Made by a program: the position numbers and the translations under genes. A stretch of DNA of 15,349 bases. Source: JBIYSM02 sp044759095 (GTDB lineage Bacteria > Bacillota > Bacilli > Brevibacillales > Brevibacillaceae). This document shows, piece after piece, positions 8,058-14,330 of this stretch; position 1 is the first letter of the stretch; each line of letters opens with the position of its first letter. The notes beneath the pieces were generated by a model. It did no database searches and was not told where the DNA came from. It saw only the letters and a list, made by a program, of their open reading frames with translations. The stretch covers positions 1-15,349 of the forward strand of contig NZ_JBIYSM020000063.1 of NCBI RefSeq assembly GCF_044759095.2, given 5' to 3'.

Positions 8058-9386
8058 CTACTTCACCGAAACCGCAAAGGAAACGCTGTCCTGCGCCACT
8101 TCCGGTTTCTCCGAGAGTCCGTTATACCAGTAGTTGATTTCTACAAGGTAGTTTCCTCTGGAAGAAAGGGGAAGGCCAGCTGTCAGGTACTGGGCGTCAG
8201 CCGAATTTGATTCCACAACGGCCATGCCGACTACCGATTTGCCTTTCATCACTTTCACCAGGATGGCAAGCGGTTGGTCGCCGGACAGGTCCTTTACATC
8301 GGCACGCACGATCAGCTGTTTGCCGGACAGGGTATAGCTGTTGCCCGCAGGCTGTACTTCCTTGCCTTTTTGCAAGTTGGGAAGCCCGTCGTATACCTTG
8401 ACCTTGTCGGAAACGTCTCCTGTGGAGCGATACGTCTGCAGAGCCGCTTTTTCCTTGGTGGTCAGTCGTTCAAACAGGGCGTTTCCTTTTTTCACAACCG
8501 CCAGCGCGTACAACCCTTTCTCTGTCGTCATCGCGCTGGTTTCGCCGTTGGACCAGGCGCTTTTAAAGCTGCCGTCGTCCAGTTGGTTGTCCAACACGTA
8601 GCTGACACTTTTGTTCCATGGCGCGTCAAGCACATCCACACCGGCAGAGGTGAGAGCGGCCAGGGATTCCAGGGTAGTGTCCGGGTTGTCGCTGATGGCG
8701 CCGTTTTCCTTTTGATCGGAAGCAAGCTTCTCCAGGATCGCTTCTTTCGCTTCCTCGACACCGTCAACATCATCCACGAACGACAGCGCATGCAGCGTAA
8801 ACGCCCAGTCGTCCGTGAAAAAGTCAGGACTGTTGTAGCGGTTCAACAAAAATTTCACTGCCCCGTCCCGATCGTACTCATAGCCGTACATTTCCAGTGC
8901 AACCATGGAGAGTACGTGGTTAAAAATGGTCCACTGGTCGTCTCCCATTCGGCCGTTGCTGTCTTGGCGCTTGACAATCTCGCGCAGCAGATCCTTTCCG
9001 TTGAAGCTGGTTGGATCGTAGCCGCTTTTCATCAGCGCGATGGACAGCTTGGCAAACTGACCGGCTTCGTTCAACTGCTTGGACTGGTCGGCCCAGAAGT
9101 CGATGGCAGTCCGTTCGTTGGCGTCCTGCCACTTGCGGGAGTCCACCTTTTCGCCGGCGTGAGCCAGCCCGATCAGCTCCCAGTCAAAATCTTTCGTAAA
9201 GATGTAATCGTTGTCCGATTTGTAATAGTACTTCACTACTTTTTGCAGAGATGCGCTCACCTTGCGCTGCAGTTCCTTGCTGGACGCCGCTTGTGCCGGT
9301 TGAACCAGAGATACTGCGCAAACCAATAACCCGATGAGGAGCCCCCAGATCACCCGCTGCTTCCAGGCCTGTGACAGAAATGTCAT
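8058..9386 (-). CDS. Exported alpha/alpha-toroid (transcobalamin alpha-domain-like) protein
   Basis: This is the first gene after the cobalamin riboswitch, 442 residues. It has a signal peptide (hydrophobic core 13-29, AQA cleavage at 31-33) and then a helical toroid-like domain (about 36-320), with the repeat turn NQLDDGSF (267-274) and helices in the register of prenyltransferase/squalene-cyclase repeats. A beta-sandwich-like C-terminal domain (about 350-442) ends SVSFAVSVK. It has no SLH domain and no lipobox, so it is either secreted or held through its neighbours. It is paralogous to the toroid of the gene at 4431, sharing DWxxIGLA (69-75) and the N-H-V-x-S motif with H157. An AAGGAGAGGG site precedes the ATG. 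No terpenoid-synthesis partner is nearby, which argues against a true cyclase; the riboswitch points to B12 binding instead. Confidence 0.8.
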   Translation of the reverse strand: MTFLSQAWKQRVIWGLLIGLLVCAVSLVQPAQAASSKELQRKVSASLQKVVKYYYKSDNDYIFTKDFDWELIGLAHAGEKVDSRKWQDANERTAIDFWADQSKQLNEAGQFAKLSIALMKSGYDPTSFNGKDLLREIVKRQDSNGRMGDDQWTIFNHVLSMVALEMYGYEYDRDGAVKFLLNRYNSPDFFTDDWAFTLHALSFVDDVDGVEEAKEAILEKLASDQKENGAISDNPDTTLESLAALTSAGVDVLDAPWNKSVSYVLDNQLDDGSFKSAWSNGETSAMTTEKGLYALAVVKKGNALFERLTTKEKAALQTYRSTGDVSDKVKVYDGLPNLQKGKEVQPAGNSYTLSGKQLIVRADVKDLSGDQPLAILVKVMKGKSVVGMAVVESNSADAQYLTAGLPLSSRGNYLVEINYWYNGLSEKPEVAQDSVSFAVSVK

Positions 9387-9426
9387 CGCGATTTCCCTCT
9401 CCTTTTGTATGTAGTGGCGCTCACAT

Positions 9427-9462
9427 AAAAACCCCCTCTTTCCGAATGGAACAAAGGGGGTG
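9427..9462 (-). terminator. Riboswitch expression-platform terminator
   Basis: On the minus strand ACCCCCTTTGTTCC, a 4-nt loop and GGAAAGAGGGGGT form a near-perfect GC-rich stem followed by TTTTT. It lies between the riboswitch aptamer and the first gene, about 40 bp before the ATG. Ligand-bound aptamer is expected to favour this stem and stop transcription, the standard arrangement for cobalamin riboswitches in Firmicutes. Confidence 0.85.
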
Positions 9463-9554
9463 CACCACGTGTTTCTGCTGAAAAATAAGCATGGGAAACA
9501 AAACCGGTGTGAACGCGCCCTCTTTTGTCCAATCCCGCAAAAGATGAAGGGTGT

Positions 9555-9724
9555 TTTGCCTGGCAGGTCTCCTGGCTTGCACTTCTTCCGCTGATCTCGC
9601 CTTCCCGGCTTTCCTCGCCAGTGGCCAAGTTTGAGAACAGCGTCTGTGCTTACAGTAGCGGGGACTGCAGTGGATTTTCACCACTTTCCCTTTTCAATGG
9701 CGTTACGTGCCATCACCAAGCAAA
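9555..9724 (-). promoter_or_regulatory. Cobalamin riboswitch (B12 element)
   Basis: Read on the minus strand, the conserved parts of the class appear in order: GGTGATGGCACG, then AAAAGGGAA, GTGGTGAAAATCCACTGCAG, CCCCGCTACTGTAAGC, the B12-box-type GCCACTGG, GCCGGGAAGGC, and finally AAGCCAGGAGACCTGCC. Helix P1 is formed by TTTGCTTGG (9716-9724) with CCAGGCAAA (9555-9563). It is followed by a terminator and the seven-gene operon. Corrinoid binding should shut off transcription, so the operon is expressed in B12 shortage. Confidence 0.96.
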
Positions 9725-9744
9725 TGGTATGTGATTTCTACCAT

Positions 9745-9773
9745 ATTTTACATATGAAAATGCAATCGATCAA
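9745..9773 (-). promoter_or_regulatory. Sigma-A promoter of the riboswitch operon
   Basis: On the minus strand TTGATC (9768-9773) is separated by 17 bp from TAAAAT (9745-9750). The predicted start near 9738 lies just upstream of riboswitch helix P1 (from 9724). The -35 box begins only 8 bp after the stop of the DUF952 gene, so the promoter fills the whole intergenic space. Confidence 0.7.
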
Positions 9774-9780
9774 GCATAAA

Positions 9781-10125
9781 CTAGCGAATCGATGGGCCGA
9801 TCGTCCAGCTGCCCTCGCGCTTCTCCATCCGTCTCACGTCAAGGATGGCATCGATGTTGAGCGGACCGTATATATGCGGGTAGCGTAAGCCGTCCTTGGC
9901 CATCTCGTACTTGACGGTCGCAGACACCTGATCCTCTGCTACAACCAGTACGCACAGTTCACCCGTAAAGTCTGCGTAGACACGGTTGGCCACGCGGCAC
10001 AACAGCTCATCGCCCTTTGTGGCGTGAATGAATCCTTCTTGATCGTAATCCCGCGGAACGTACTGGTCTCGTCCAGCAAAAGACTCCCAGTACGTTTTGG
10101 GACACAGGCAGTAAATGGTCTCCAT
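9781..10125 (-). CDS. DUF952 family protein
   Basis: This 114-residue protein has the DUF952 hallmarks: an N-terminal IYCLCPKTYWESF (3-15), the central GFIHAT, and the C-terminal PHIYGPLNIDAIL. The family is small, cytosolic and not biochemically defined as far as I know; it has been linked by fold to the ADP-ribosyltransferase-like group, which I cannot test here. The start at METIYC is chosen because AAGGAG lies just upstream; the frame stays open for 35 more codons but overlaps the preceding gene. It is the last gene of the alaR-like operon, 14 bp after the previous stop. I see no clear terminator after it. Confidence 0.85.
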   Translation of the reverse strand: METIYCLCPKTYWESFAGRDQYVPRDYDQEGFIHATKGDELLCRVANRVYADFTGELCVLVVAEDQVSATVKYEMAKDGLRYPHIYGPLNIDAILDVRRMEKREGSWTIGPSIR

Positions 10126-10139
10126 CGTCTTCTCCTTTC

Positions 10140-10391
10140 CTACCGTTTGGCCGTGCGGATGGCGTTGTCGATATGGCGGATGGCCTTCCAGTACGCCATC
10201 TCTTCCAGTTTCTTTTGATCGAATCTCCATTGAATGTAATTCCTGAGGGAATGCAGATCGACCCAGGCGTCTTTGGACTGGGCGTTCCCCCCGGGTACCT
10301 CTCCGGTTATCTCGCCGTCATACACCAGCCTGGCCAACTCTGACGGATGCAGGCCGATTTGATAGGCAATCTGGTATAACGCAATTTTCAT
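10140..10391 (-). CDS. Small winged-helix-like protein of unknown function
   Basis: This 83-residue protein begins with MKIALYQIAYQIGLHPSELARLVYDGEI and continues to an AWVDLHSLRNYI segment. The layout (a helix, a short turn, a second helix, a turn, then a W-V-D-L-x-x-L strand/helix) resembles excisionase- or MerR-like winged-helix modules, so DNA binding is possible but unproven. An AAGGAGG site lies just upstream of the ATG, and the gene follows the aminotransferase stop by 9 bp. The C-terminal half is charged and helical. It lacks any integrase or phage neighbour, so a phage excisionase role is not supported. Confidence 0.72.
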   Translation of the reverse strand: MKIALYQIAYQIGLHPSELARLVYDGEITGEVPGGNAQSKDAWVDLHSLRNYIQWRFDQKKLEEMAYWKAIRHIDNAIRTAKR

Positions 10392-10400
10392 AAAGCCTCC

Positions 10401-11588
10401 TTACGATTTCACGGAAAGTCGTTGGACGAACCGATGCATGCGCTCCAGTGCTTTTTCCAATTGCTCCAGGGATGTCGCGTAGGAGCAGCGGATATGGCCC
10501 TGTCCGCTCTCTCCAAATACATCACCGGGTACGACCGCCACTTTTTCTTCCATCAACAGGCGCTCCGCAAATTCGGAAGCGGTTATCCCTGTAGAGGCAA
10601 TGGACGGAAAGGCGTAAAATGCTCCTTCCGGTTCGTGACAATCCAGTCCCATCTCCTTGAAACCTTGTACCACATAATTGCGGCGATGCTTGTAGCTCTC
10701 TACCATCCGCTCCATATCCGCTTGACCGTGACGGAGCGCCTCCAATGCAGCCATCTGCGACATCATCGGAGCACAGAGCATGGTGTACTGATGAATTTTC
10801 AGCATTCCTGAGAGCAAATCCGGCGGAGCACATACGTATCCCAGGCGCCACCCCGTCATGGCAAACGCCTTGGAAAATCCAGAGATCAGAATGGTCTTGT
10901 CCTTCATGCCAGGCAGAGCGGCTATGCTCTCATGCATGTGTCCGTAGGTCAGCTCGGCGTAAATCTCGTCGGAAATCACCAGCAGATCGTGCCGGTGCAG
11001 GATCGGGAGAAGCTTTTTCCACTCTTCGGCGGTCATGGTGCTCCCGGTCGGGTTGTTCGGATAACAAAAGATAATGGCTTTCGTACGGGAAGAGATTTTC
11101 GCCTCCAGCTCTTCCGGCGTCAGCTTGAACTGATTCTCCGCTGTCGTGCTGAGAAACACCGGGACACCGCCGGCCAGACGAATGACGGGTTCATAGGACA
11201 CGTAGCACGGTTCAACGACCAGCACCTCGTCACCGGGATTGAGTATCGCCCGTAGAGCGATGTCGATTGCTTCACTCGCCCCTACGGTGACCAATATTTC
11301 TGATTCCGGATGGTACGAGACGGCGAATCTCTGTTCCAAATAGTTGGAAATTTCCTTGCGCAGTTCAAGCAGTCCCGCATTGGAGGTATAGGCCGTATAG
11401 CCTCTTTCCAAAGAGGATATGCATGCTTCCCGCACCCGCCAAGGGGTAATGAAGTCAGGCTCGCCTACCCCGAGGGAAATCACTCCCTCCATCGAAGCAG
11501 CCAAATCAAAAAAACGGCGGATCCCCGACGGTTTTAAAGATGCTACCGTTGATGACAATCGATTTTTGACTGACACTTGCTGACTCAC
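10401..11588 (-). CDS. alaT: PLP-dependent class I aminotransferase, probable alanine transaminase (AlaT/YugH-like)
   Basis: This 395-residue cytosolic fold-type I aminotransferase has visible landmarks: SLGVGEPDF (38-46), YTSNAGLLELR (67-77), YPNNPTG (176-182), SDEIYAELTY (206-215), the PLP lysine K240 in SGFSKAFAMTGWRLGY, and substrate-carboxylate arginine R367 in HIRCSY. Its length is typical. The upstream gene encodes an Lrp/AsnC-type regulator whose stop overlaps this ATG as ATGA, the same pairing as Bacillus subtilis yugG-yugH, reported as alaR-alaT for alanine synthesis. Substrate choice cannot be read from the sequence; an aspartate-type or broad-range amino donor is the alternative. 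Confidence 0.85.
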   Translation of the reverse strand: MSQQVSVKNRLSSTVASLKPSGIRRFFDLAASMEGVISLGVGEPDFITPWRVREACISSLERGYTAYTSNAGLLELRKEISNYLEQRFAVSYHPESEILVTVGASEAIDIALRAILNPGDEVLVVEPCYVSYEPVIRLAGGVPVFLSTTAENQFKLTPEELEAKISSRTKAIIFCYPNNPTGSTMTAEEWKKLLPILHRHDLLVISDEIYAELTYGHMHESIAALPGMKDKTILISGFSKAFAMTGWRLGYVCAPPDLLSGMLKIHQYTMLCAPMMSQMAALEALRHGQADMERMVESYKHRRNYVVQGFKEMGLDCHEPEGAFYAFPSIASTGITASEFAERLLMEEKVAVVPGDVFGESGQGHIRCSYATSLEQLEKALERMHRFVQRLSVKS

Positions 11589-12085
11589 GGAGTTACCACC
11601 ATCCTGCGATCACCATCATTTTCTTCAAACTGGATTCCATCGTGCTTGTATCGTTTCAAGATAAAATGAGTTGCCGTTGACACCACGGAATCAAGTGTCG
11701 CCAGTTTTTGCGAGACAAATGCGGCTACTTCCCGCATGGTTTTCCCTTCCAGGACAACAGACAAGTCATAGCCGGCCCCGGACATCAGGTAGACGGCTTT
11801 TACTTCAGGGAAGCGGCAAATGCGCTCAGCCACTTCATCAAAGCCCACGTCTCTTTTGGGCGTTACCTTTACGTCGATCATGGCGGTTACATACGGATTG
11901 TCCTGAACGCGCTCCCAGTTTACCAACGCGGGGTACTTCACGATCACCTTTTCCGCTTCAAGCGCTGCAATCGCCTGCTGAACGGCCTCGACCGGTTCGG
12001 CCAGCAATTTGGACAATTGTTCTGCAGTCAGTCGGCTGTCTTCTTCCAGGAGACGCAACAATTCCTGCTGCTTGTGACGATCCAT
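11585..12085 (-). CDS. alaR: Lrp/AsnC family transcriptional regulator (AlaR/YugG-like)
   Basis: This protein of about 166 residues has an N-terminal helix-turn-helix (about 1-50; LLRLLEEDSRLTAEQLSKLL) and a C-terminal RAM ligand/oligomerization domain (about 62-150; VTAMIDVKVTP, then VYLMSGAGYDLSVVLEG). The ATG at 12085 is preferred because GGAA lies 8 nt upstream; a GTG three codons earlier (12094) is possible. The stop overlaps the aminotransferase start by 4 bp. It probably controls its own operon in response to an amino acid, as Lrp proteins do. The pairing with the aminotransferase suggests alanine. Confidence 0.85.
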   Translation of the reverse strand: MDRHKQQELLRLLEEDSRLTAEQLSKLLAEPVEAVQQAIAALEAEKVIVKYPALVNWERVQDNPYVTAMIDVKVTPKRDVGFDEVAERICRFPEVKAVYLMSGAGYDLSVVLEGKTMREVAAFVSQKLATLDSVVSTATHFILKRYKHDGIQFEENDGDRRMVVTP

Positions 12086-12129
12086 CCACTCCACTCCATT
12101 CCATCTGATCTATGGTCTTTCTTTGCTCT

Positions 12130-12138
12130 ATCATAGCA
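12130..12138 (-). promoter_or_regulatory. Extended -10 promoter for the alaR-like operon
   Basis: On the minus strand TGC followed by TATGAT forms an extended -10 element, about 45 bp upstream of the regulator start. No good -35 box is seen at the right distance. The position in the divergent region shared with the deacetylase gene would suit autoregulation. Confidence 0.45.
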
Positions 12139-12229
12139 CAATCAGGTGGTACATACCTTTCCGAATTGGTGGAACAATATCGGGGCGTACTGGTGTTGCC
12201 TAAATCACATGTACAAGGAGTGTATGGGT

Positions 12230-13009
12230 ATGAAACGTTACGCCATCCTGACGGCTGTGGTTTTGCTGATATCGCTGCTGCCCGTGCATGCGGGGACAGC
12301 GAATCAAGATGTTTCGTATCACTTCGGATTTAAAAAAAGCAAGAACGGGCAGCCCGCCTCCATCGACCAGGAAGGATTCAAGCCGATTATTGAGAAGCAC
12401 GGAGCTGTTTTTTTGGGAGATACGACTCGAAAGGAGCTCTACCTTACTTTTGATAACGGTTATGAAAATGGCTATACAAAAAACGTGCTTGACACGCTTA
12501 AGGAAAAAAAGGTCCCGGCGATCTTTTTTGTCACCGGGCATTATGTAAAGGATCAGCCTGAACTCGTAAAACGAATGGCAGAGGAAGGTCATCTGATCGG
12601 TAATCACTCCTGGAGTCATCCGGACATGACCCGGATCACCAACGAAAGAATCAGGGAAGAACTGGAAAAAGTAAAAGAGCTGGTTGCCCAGGTGTCGGAA
12701 CAAAAGGACATGCGGTATTTGCGTCCTCCCAGAGGAATTTTTAGCGATCGGTCGCTTGCGGTCAGCAAGAAACTCGGATACACGAACGTTTTTTGGTCCA
12801 TTGCCTACAAGGATTGGGAGACCCACTCCCAAAAAGGCTGGAAGTACGCCTACGACAGTGTGATGAAGCAGCTTCATCCGGGTGCCGTCATCCTGCTTCA
12901 TGCCGTTTCCAGGGATAACGCGGAAGCCTTGGGCGCCATCATCGATGACGCCCGGAAACAAGGCTATGAATTTAAGAGCCTGGACCAGATGCCGAAACAG
13001 GAACGGTAG
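12230..13009 (+). CDS. pdaA: Polysaccharide deacetylase, PdaA-type delta-lactam-forming de-N-acetylase
   Basis: This 259-residue exported NodB-fold enzyme has a signal peptide (about 1-21, LLPVHA-GT) and the catalytic motifs TFDNGYENGYT (73-83, metal/catalytic D75), NHSWSH (125-130, metal histidines H126 and H130), RPPRG (165-169), DWETH (195-199) and LLHAVS (222-227). TFDNGYE instead of TFDDG is characteristic of PdaA, which deacetylates muramic acid in spore cortex on the way to muramic delta-lactam. Its length is close to B. subtilis PdaA. The start at 12230 is chosen because AAGGAG lies 9 nt upstream; the reading frame opens earlier at 12146 but without a ribosome site. It implies a spore former. 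It is divergent from the alaR-like operon and ends 3 bp from the converging SRAP gene. Confidence 0.9.
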   Translation: MKRYAILTAVVLLISLLPVHAGTANQDVSYHFGFKKSKNGQPASIDQEGFKPIIEKHGAVFLGDTTRKELYLTFDNGYENGYTKNVLDTLKEKKVPAIFFVTGHYVKDQPELVKRMAEEGHLIGNHSWSHPDMTRITNERIREELEKVKELVAQVSEQKDMRYLRPPRGIFSDRSLAVSKKLGYTNVFWSIAYKDWETHSQKGWKYAYDSVMKQLHPGAVILLHAVSRDNAEALGAIIDDARKQGYEFKSLDQMPKQER

Positions 13010-13012
13010 AAG

Positions 13013-13690
13013 TCATGCCGGCGAGGAGATTTCCTCAATGCATTCCGGCTTGTCGTTCCTGGGATTTCCGACCAATGGCGATACAGGGTACGCCTTCATC
13101 CGGGTAGCGTCATACGGGACGAGCAACGATTGGAGCCGTTCAGCGTCGAACGTATCACGATCAAGCCAAAGGTCTTCGTCCTCCTGCCGGATGATCACGG
13201 GCATTCGGTCGTGGATGTCCTTTACCAGTTCATTTGGTTTGGTCGTGACAATGGTACAAGTATGGACCTTCCGGCCGTCAGGGCTTGTCCAGGTATCGAA
13301 CAGTCCGGCAAAAGAGAACAGCTGGCCGTCCCTCATCAGGATACGCATCGGCTGCTTTCCTTTTTCCGTCTGCTTCCACTCGTAAAATCCATCGGCCGGA
13401 ATCAGGCACCGTTTACGGACAAAAAGCTGCTTGAACGCTGCCTTTTCGGTTAAGGTTTCTGCCCGGGCGTTTATCATCTTGTACCCGATTTTTTCGTCCT
13501 GCGCCCAATACGGAACAAGCCCCCAGCGCAGCTGGCCGATTCTGCGTTCCCCCTGCTCACCGATGATGGCCGGGATCAATTGCCCCGGCGCAATATTATA
13601 CCGCGCCTCCAGTTGAAACGGCAGCGATTTGAGTTGAAAGCGTTCCATCAGATCTTCCGGCTCCGTTGCCAGCGTGTAGCGTCCGCACAT
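13013..13690 (-). CDS. SRAP domain protein (YedK/HMCES family), abasic-site DNA-protein crosslink shield
   Basis: This 225-residue cytosolic protein begins MCGRYTL; removal of Met exposes C2, which forms a thiazolidine crosslink to abasic sites in single-stranded DNA. The family's active residues are all visible: C2, N32 in YNIAPGQ, N74 in NARAE, E104 in GFYEW and H160 in HDRMP, with WGLVPYW (56-62). The start at 13690 is set by the obligatory Cys2 and by AGGGGG 6 nt upstream. The frame is open further upstream through the tRNA gene but that part is not coding. The gene converges on pdaA with only 3 bp between stops and no room for a separate terminator. Confidence 0.93.
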   Translation of the reverse strand: MCGRYTLATEPEDLMERFQLKSLPFQLEARYNIAPGQLIPAIIGEQGERRIGQLRWGLVPYWAQDEKIGYKMINARAETLTEKAAFKQLFVRKRCLIPADGFYEWKQTEKGKQPMRILMRDGQLFSFAGLFDTWTSPDGRKVHTCTIVTTKPNELVKDIHDRMPVIIRQEDEDLWLDRDTFDAERLQSLLVPYDATRMKAYPVSPLVGNPRNDKPECIEEISSPA

Positions 13691-13763
13691 AGACATCCCC
13701 CTGCTTTTCGAAACGATCTTCGACATTCTTCCTGCGGAAAATCCCGCTACCTGCATGTAAAAC

Positions 13764-13790
13764 AAAAAAAGCCTTGTTACCAAAGGCTTT
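13764..13790 (-). terminator. Intrinsic terminator after tRNA-Gly
   Basis: On the minus strand AAAGCCTTTGGTAACAAGGCTTT forms a stem closed by a short loop and followed by a run of seven T. It begins 6 nt after the encoded CCA of the tRNA. Confidence 0.85.
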
Positions 13791-13795
13791 GGAAC

Positions 13796-13869
13796 TGGAG
13801 CGGGTGACGGGAATCGAACCCGCGCCGCCAGCTTGGGAAGCTGGAGTTCTACCATTGAACTACACCCGC
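13796..13869 (-). tRNA. tRNA-Gly, anticodon CCC
   Basis: This is a 74-nt cloverleaf on the minus strand. The acceptor GCGGGTG pairs with CACCCGC, followed by discriminator T and an encoded CCA. The D-arm region is TAGTTCAATGGTAGAA, the anticodon stem CCAGC/GCTGG encloses loop TTCCCAA (anticodon CCC), and the T-arm is GCGGGTTCGATTCCCGT. It decodes GGG. It has its own promoter (13893-13922) and terminator. Confidence 0.95.
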
Positions 13870-13892
13870 ATTTACCCCGTATCGTTTCTTTT

Positions 13893-13922
13893 ATCTTATC
13901 ATACTTTGCCTCTCTTGATCAA
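13893..13922 (-). promoter_or_regulatory. Promoter of tRNA-Gly
   Basis: On the minus strand TTGATC (13917-13922) lies 18 bp from TAAGAT (13893-13898). The predicted start is about 17 nt upstream of the mature tRNA 5' end. The -35 hexamer is identical to that of the riboswitch promoter. Confidence 0.65.
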
Positions 13923-13938
13923 TATAGGCGCATCATCC

Positions 13939-14241
13939 CTACAGCTTCGCCAATATCTCGTTTGCCCAGGCAAAAAAGCGTGGCGATGCCGATTCCACGT
14001 CAGGATAGTATTCCTCCTGCTCACAGACAAAATCGGGAAAATCAACGATCCGGTTTTTCCGAATGCGTACTCCGTCCTCTTCACACTTGATCTCCAGAAA
14101 ATGCGGAACCGGGTCATCGATTCCGTATTGATTCTCCAGAAACTCGTATGTGCGGACCCACTCCAGAATACGCACTTCGTTGGGTTTCAGGCGCAGCACC
14201 TGTTCGAGGGACATGATGGTTTCATTTCCGTAGTAATGCAT
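13939..14241 (-). CDS. Unknown 100-residue protein
   Basis: The start at 14241 has AGGAGG 8 nt upstream, a strong site that supports a real gene. The product is acidic, soluble and without signal or membrane segment. It has an N-terminal part SLEQVLRLKPNEVRILEWVRTYEFLENQYG (11-40), a VPHFLEIKCEEDGVRI strand-rich centre (45-60) and an aromatic C-terminus with FFAWANEIL. I do not recognise a family. It stands alone between the tRNA and the MITE-like element, with a leader of stacked hairpins and a terminator-like stem directly before its ribosome site, so transcription attenuation is possible. Confidence 0.75.
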   Translation of the reverse strand: MHYYGNETIMSLEQVLRLKPNEVRILEWVRTYEFLENQYGIDDPVPHFLEIKCEEDGVRIRKNRIVDFPDFVCEQEEYYPDVESASPRFFAWANEILAKL

Positions 14242-14260
14242 GGCTGGTTCCTCCTATGGT

Positions 14261-14281
14261 AAAAAAAGCTTCGATTGAAGC
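14261..14281 (-). terminator. Terminator-like hairpin just upstream of a ribosome site
   Basis: On the minus strand GCTTC, a 4-nt loop and GAAGC are followed by seven T, ending 5 nt before the AGGAGG of the 100-residue gene. It could end transcription from upstream or act as an attenuator. Confidence 0.6.
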
Positions 14282-14312
14282 CCTCTCGAAGAAGCTGGTT
14301 CTTCGTTAGAGG
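14282..14312 (-). repeat. Hairpin in the leader of the 100-residue gene
   Basis: CCTCT-CGAAGAA (14282-14293) pairs with TTCTTCG (14299-14305) and AGAGG (14308-14312) with a 5-nt loop and a 2-nt bulge. It lies directly next to the terminator-like stem and shares GCTTC/GAAGC-like sequence with it, so the two could form competing structures. Confidence 0.55.
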
Positions 14313-14330
14313 TAACTTTTTATGCGTTCC

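Noticed and set aside
8274..9329. A long plus-strand open frame of 351 codons
   Set aside because: It is a shadow of the first toroid gene, with low-complexity, family-free translation and no ribosome site.
4431..9386. True terpene cyclase or prenyltransferase function for the toroid genes
   Set aside because: Both are exported, the second carries SLH anchors, no DxDD-type cyclase motif is visible, no isoprenoid genes are nearby and a B12 riboswitch controls them.
9724..9744. ATGGTA/TACCAT hairpin as an extra terminator after the DUF952 gene
   Set aside because: The stem is only 6 bp and AT-rich, lacks a T run and overlaps the promoter start region; it is more likely incidental.
12146..12229. 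An earlier in-frame ATG for the deacetylase gene, adding 28 residues
   Set aside because: There is no ribosome site at 12146, while AAGGAG is well placed for 12230, and the added residues precede and spoil a normal signal peptide.
12200..12961. A minus-strand open frame of 253 codons opposite the deacetylase gene
   Set aside because: The plus strand carries all five NodB catalytic motifs; the antisense frame has none.
13691..13855. An N-terminal extension of the SRAP protein
   Set aside because: It would run through the tRNA and its terminator, and the family needs cysteine at position 2, which fixes the start at 13690.
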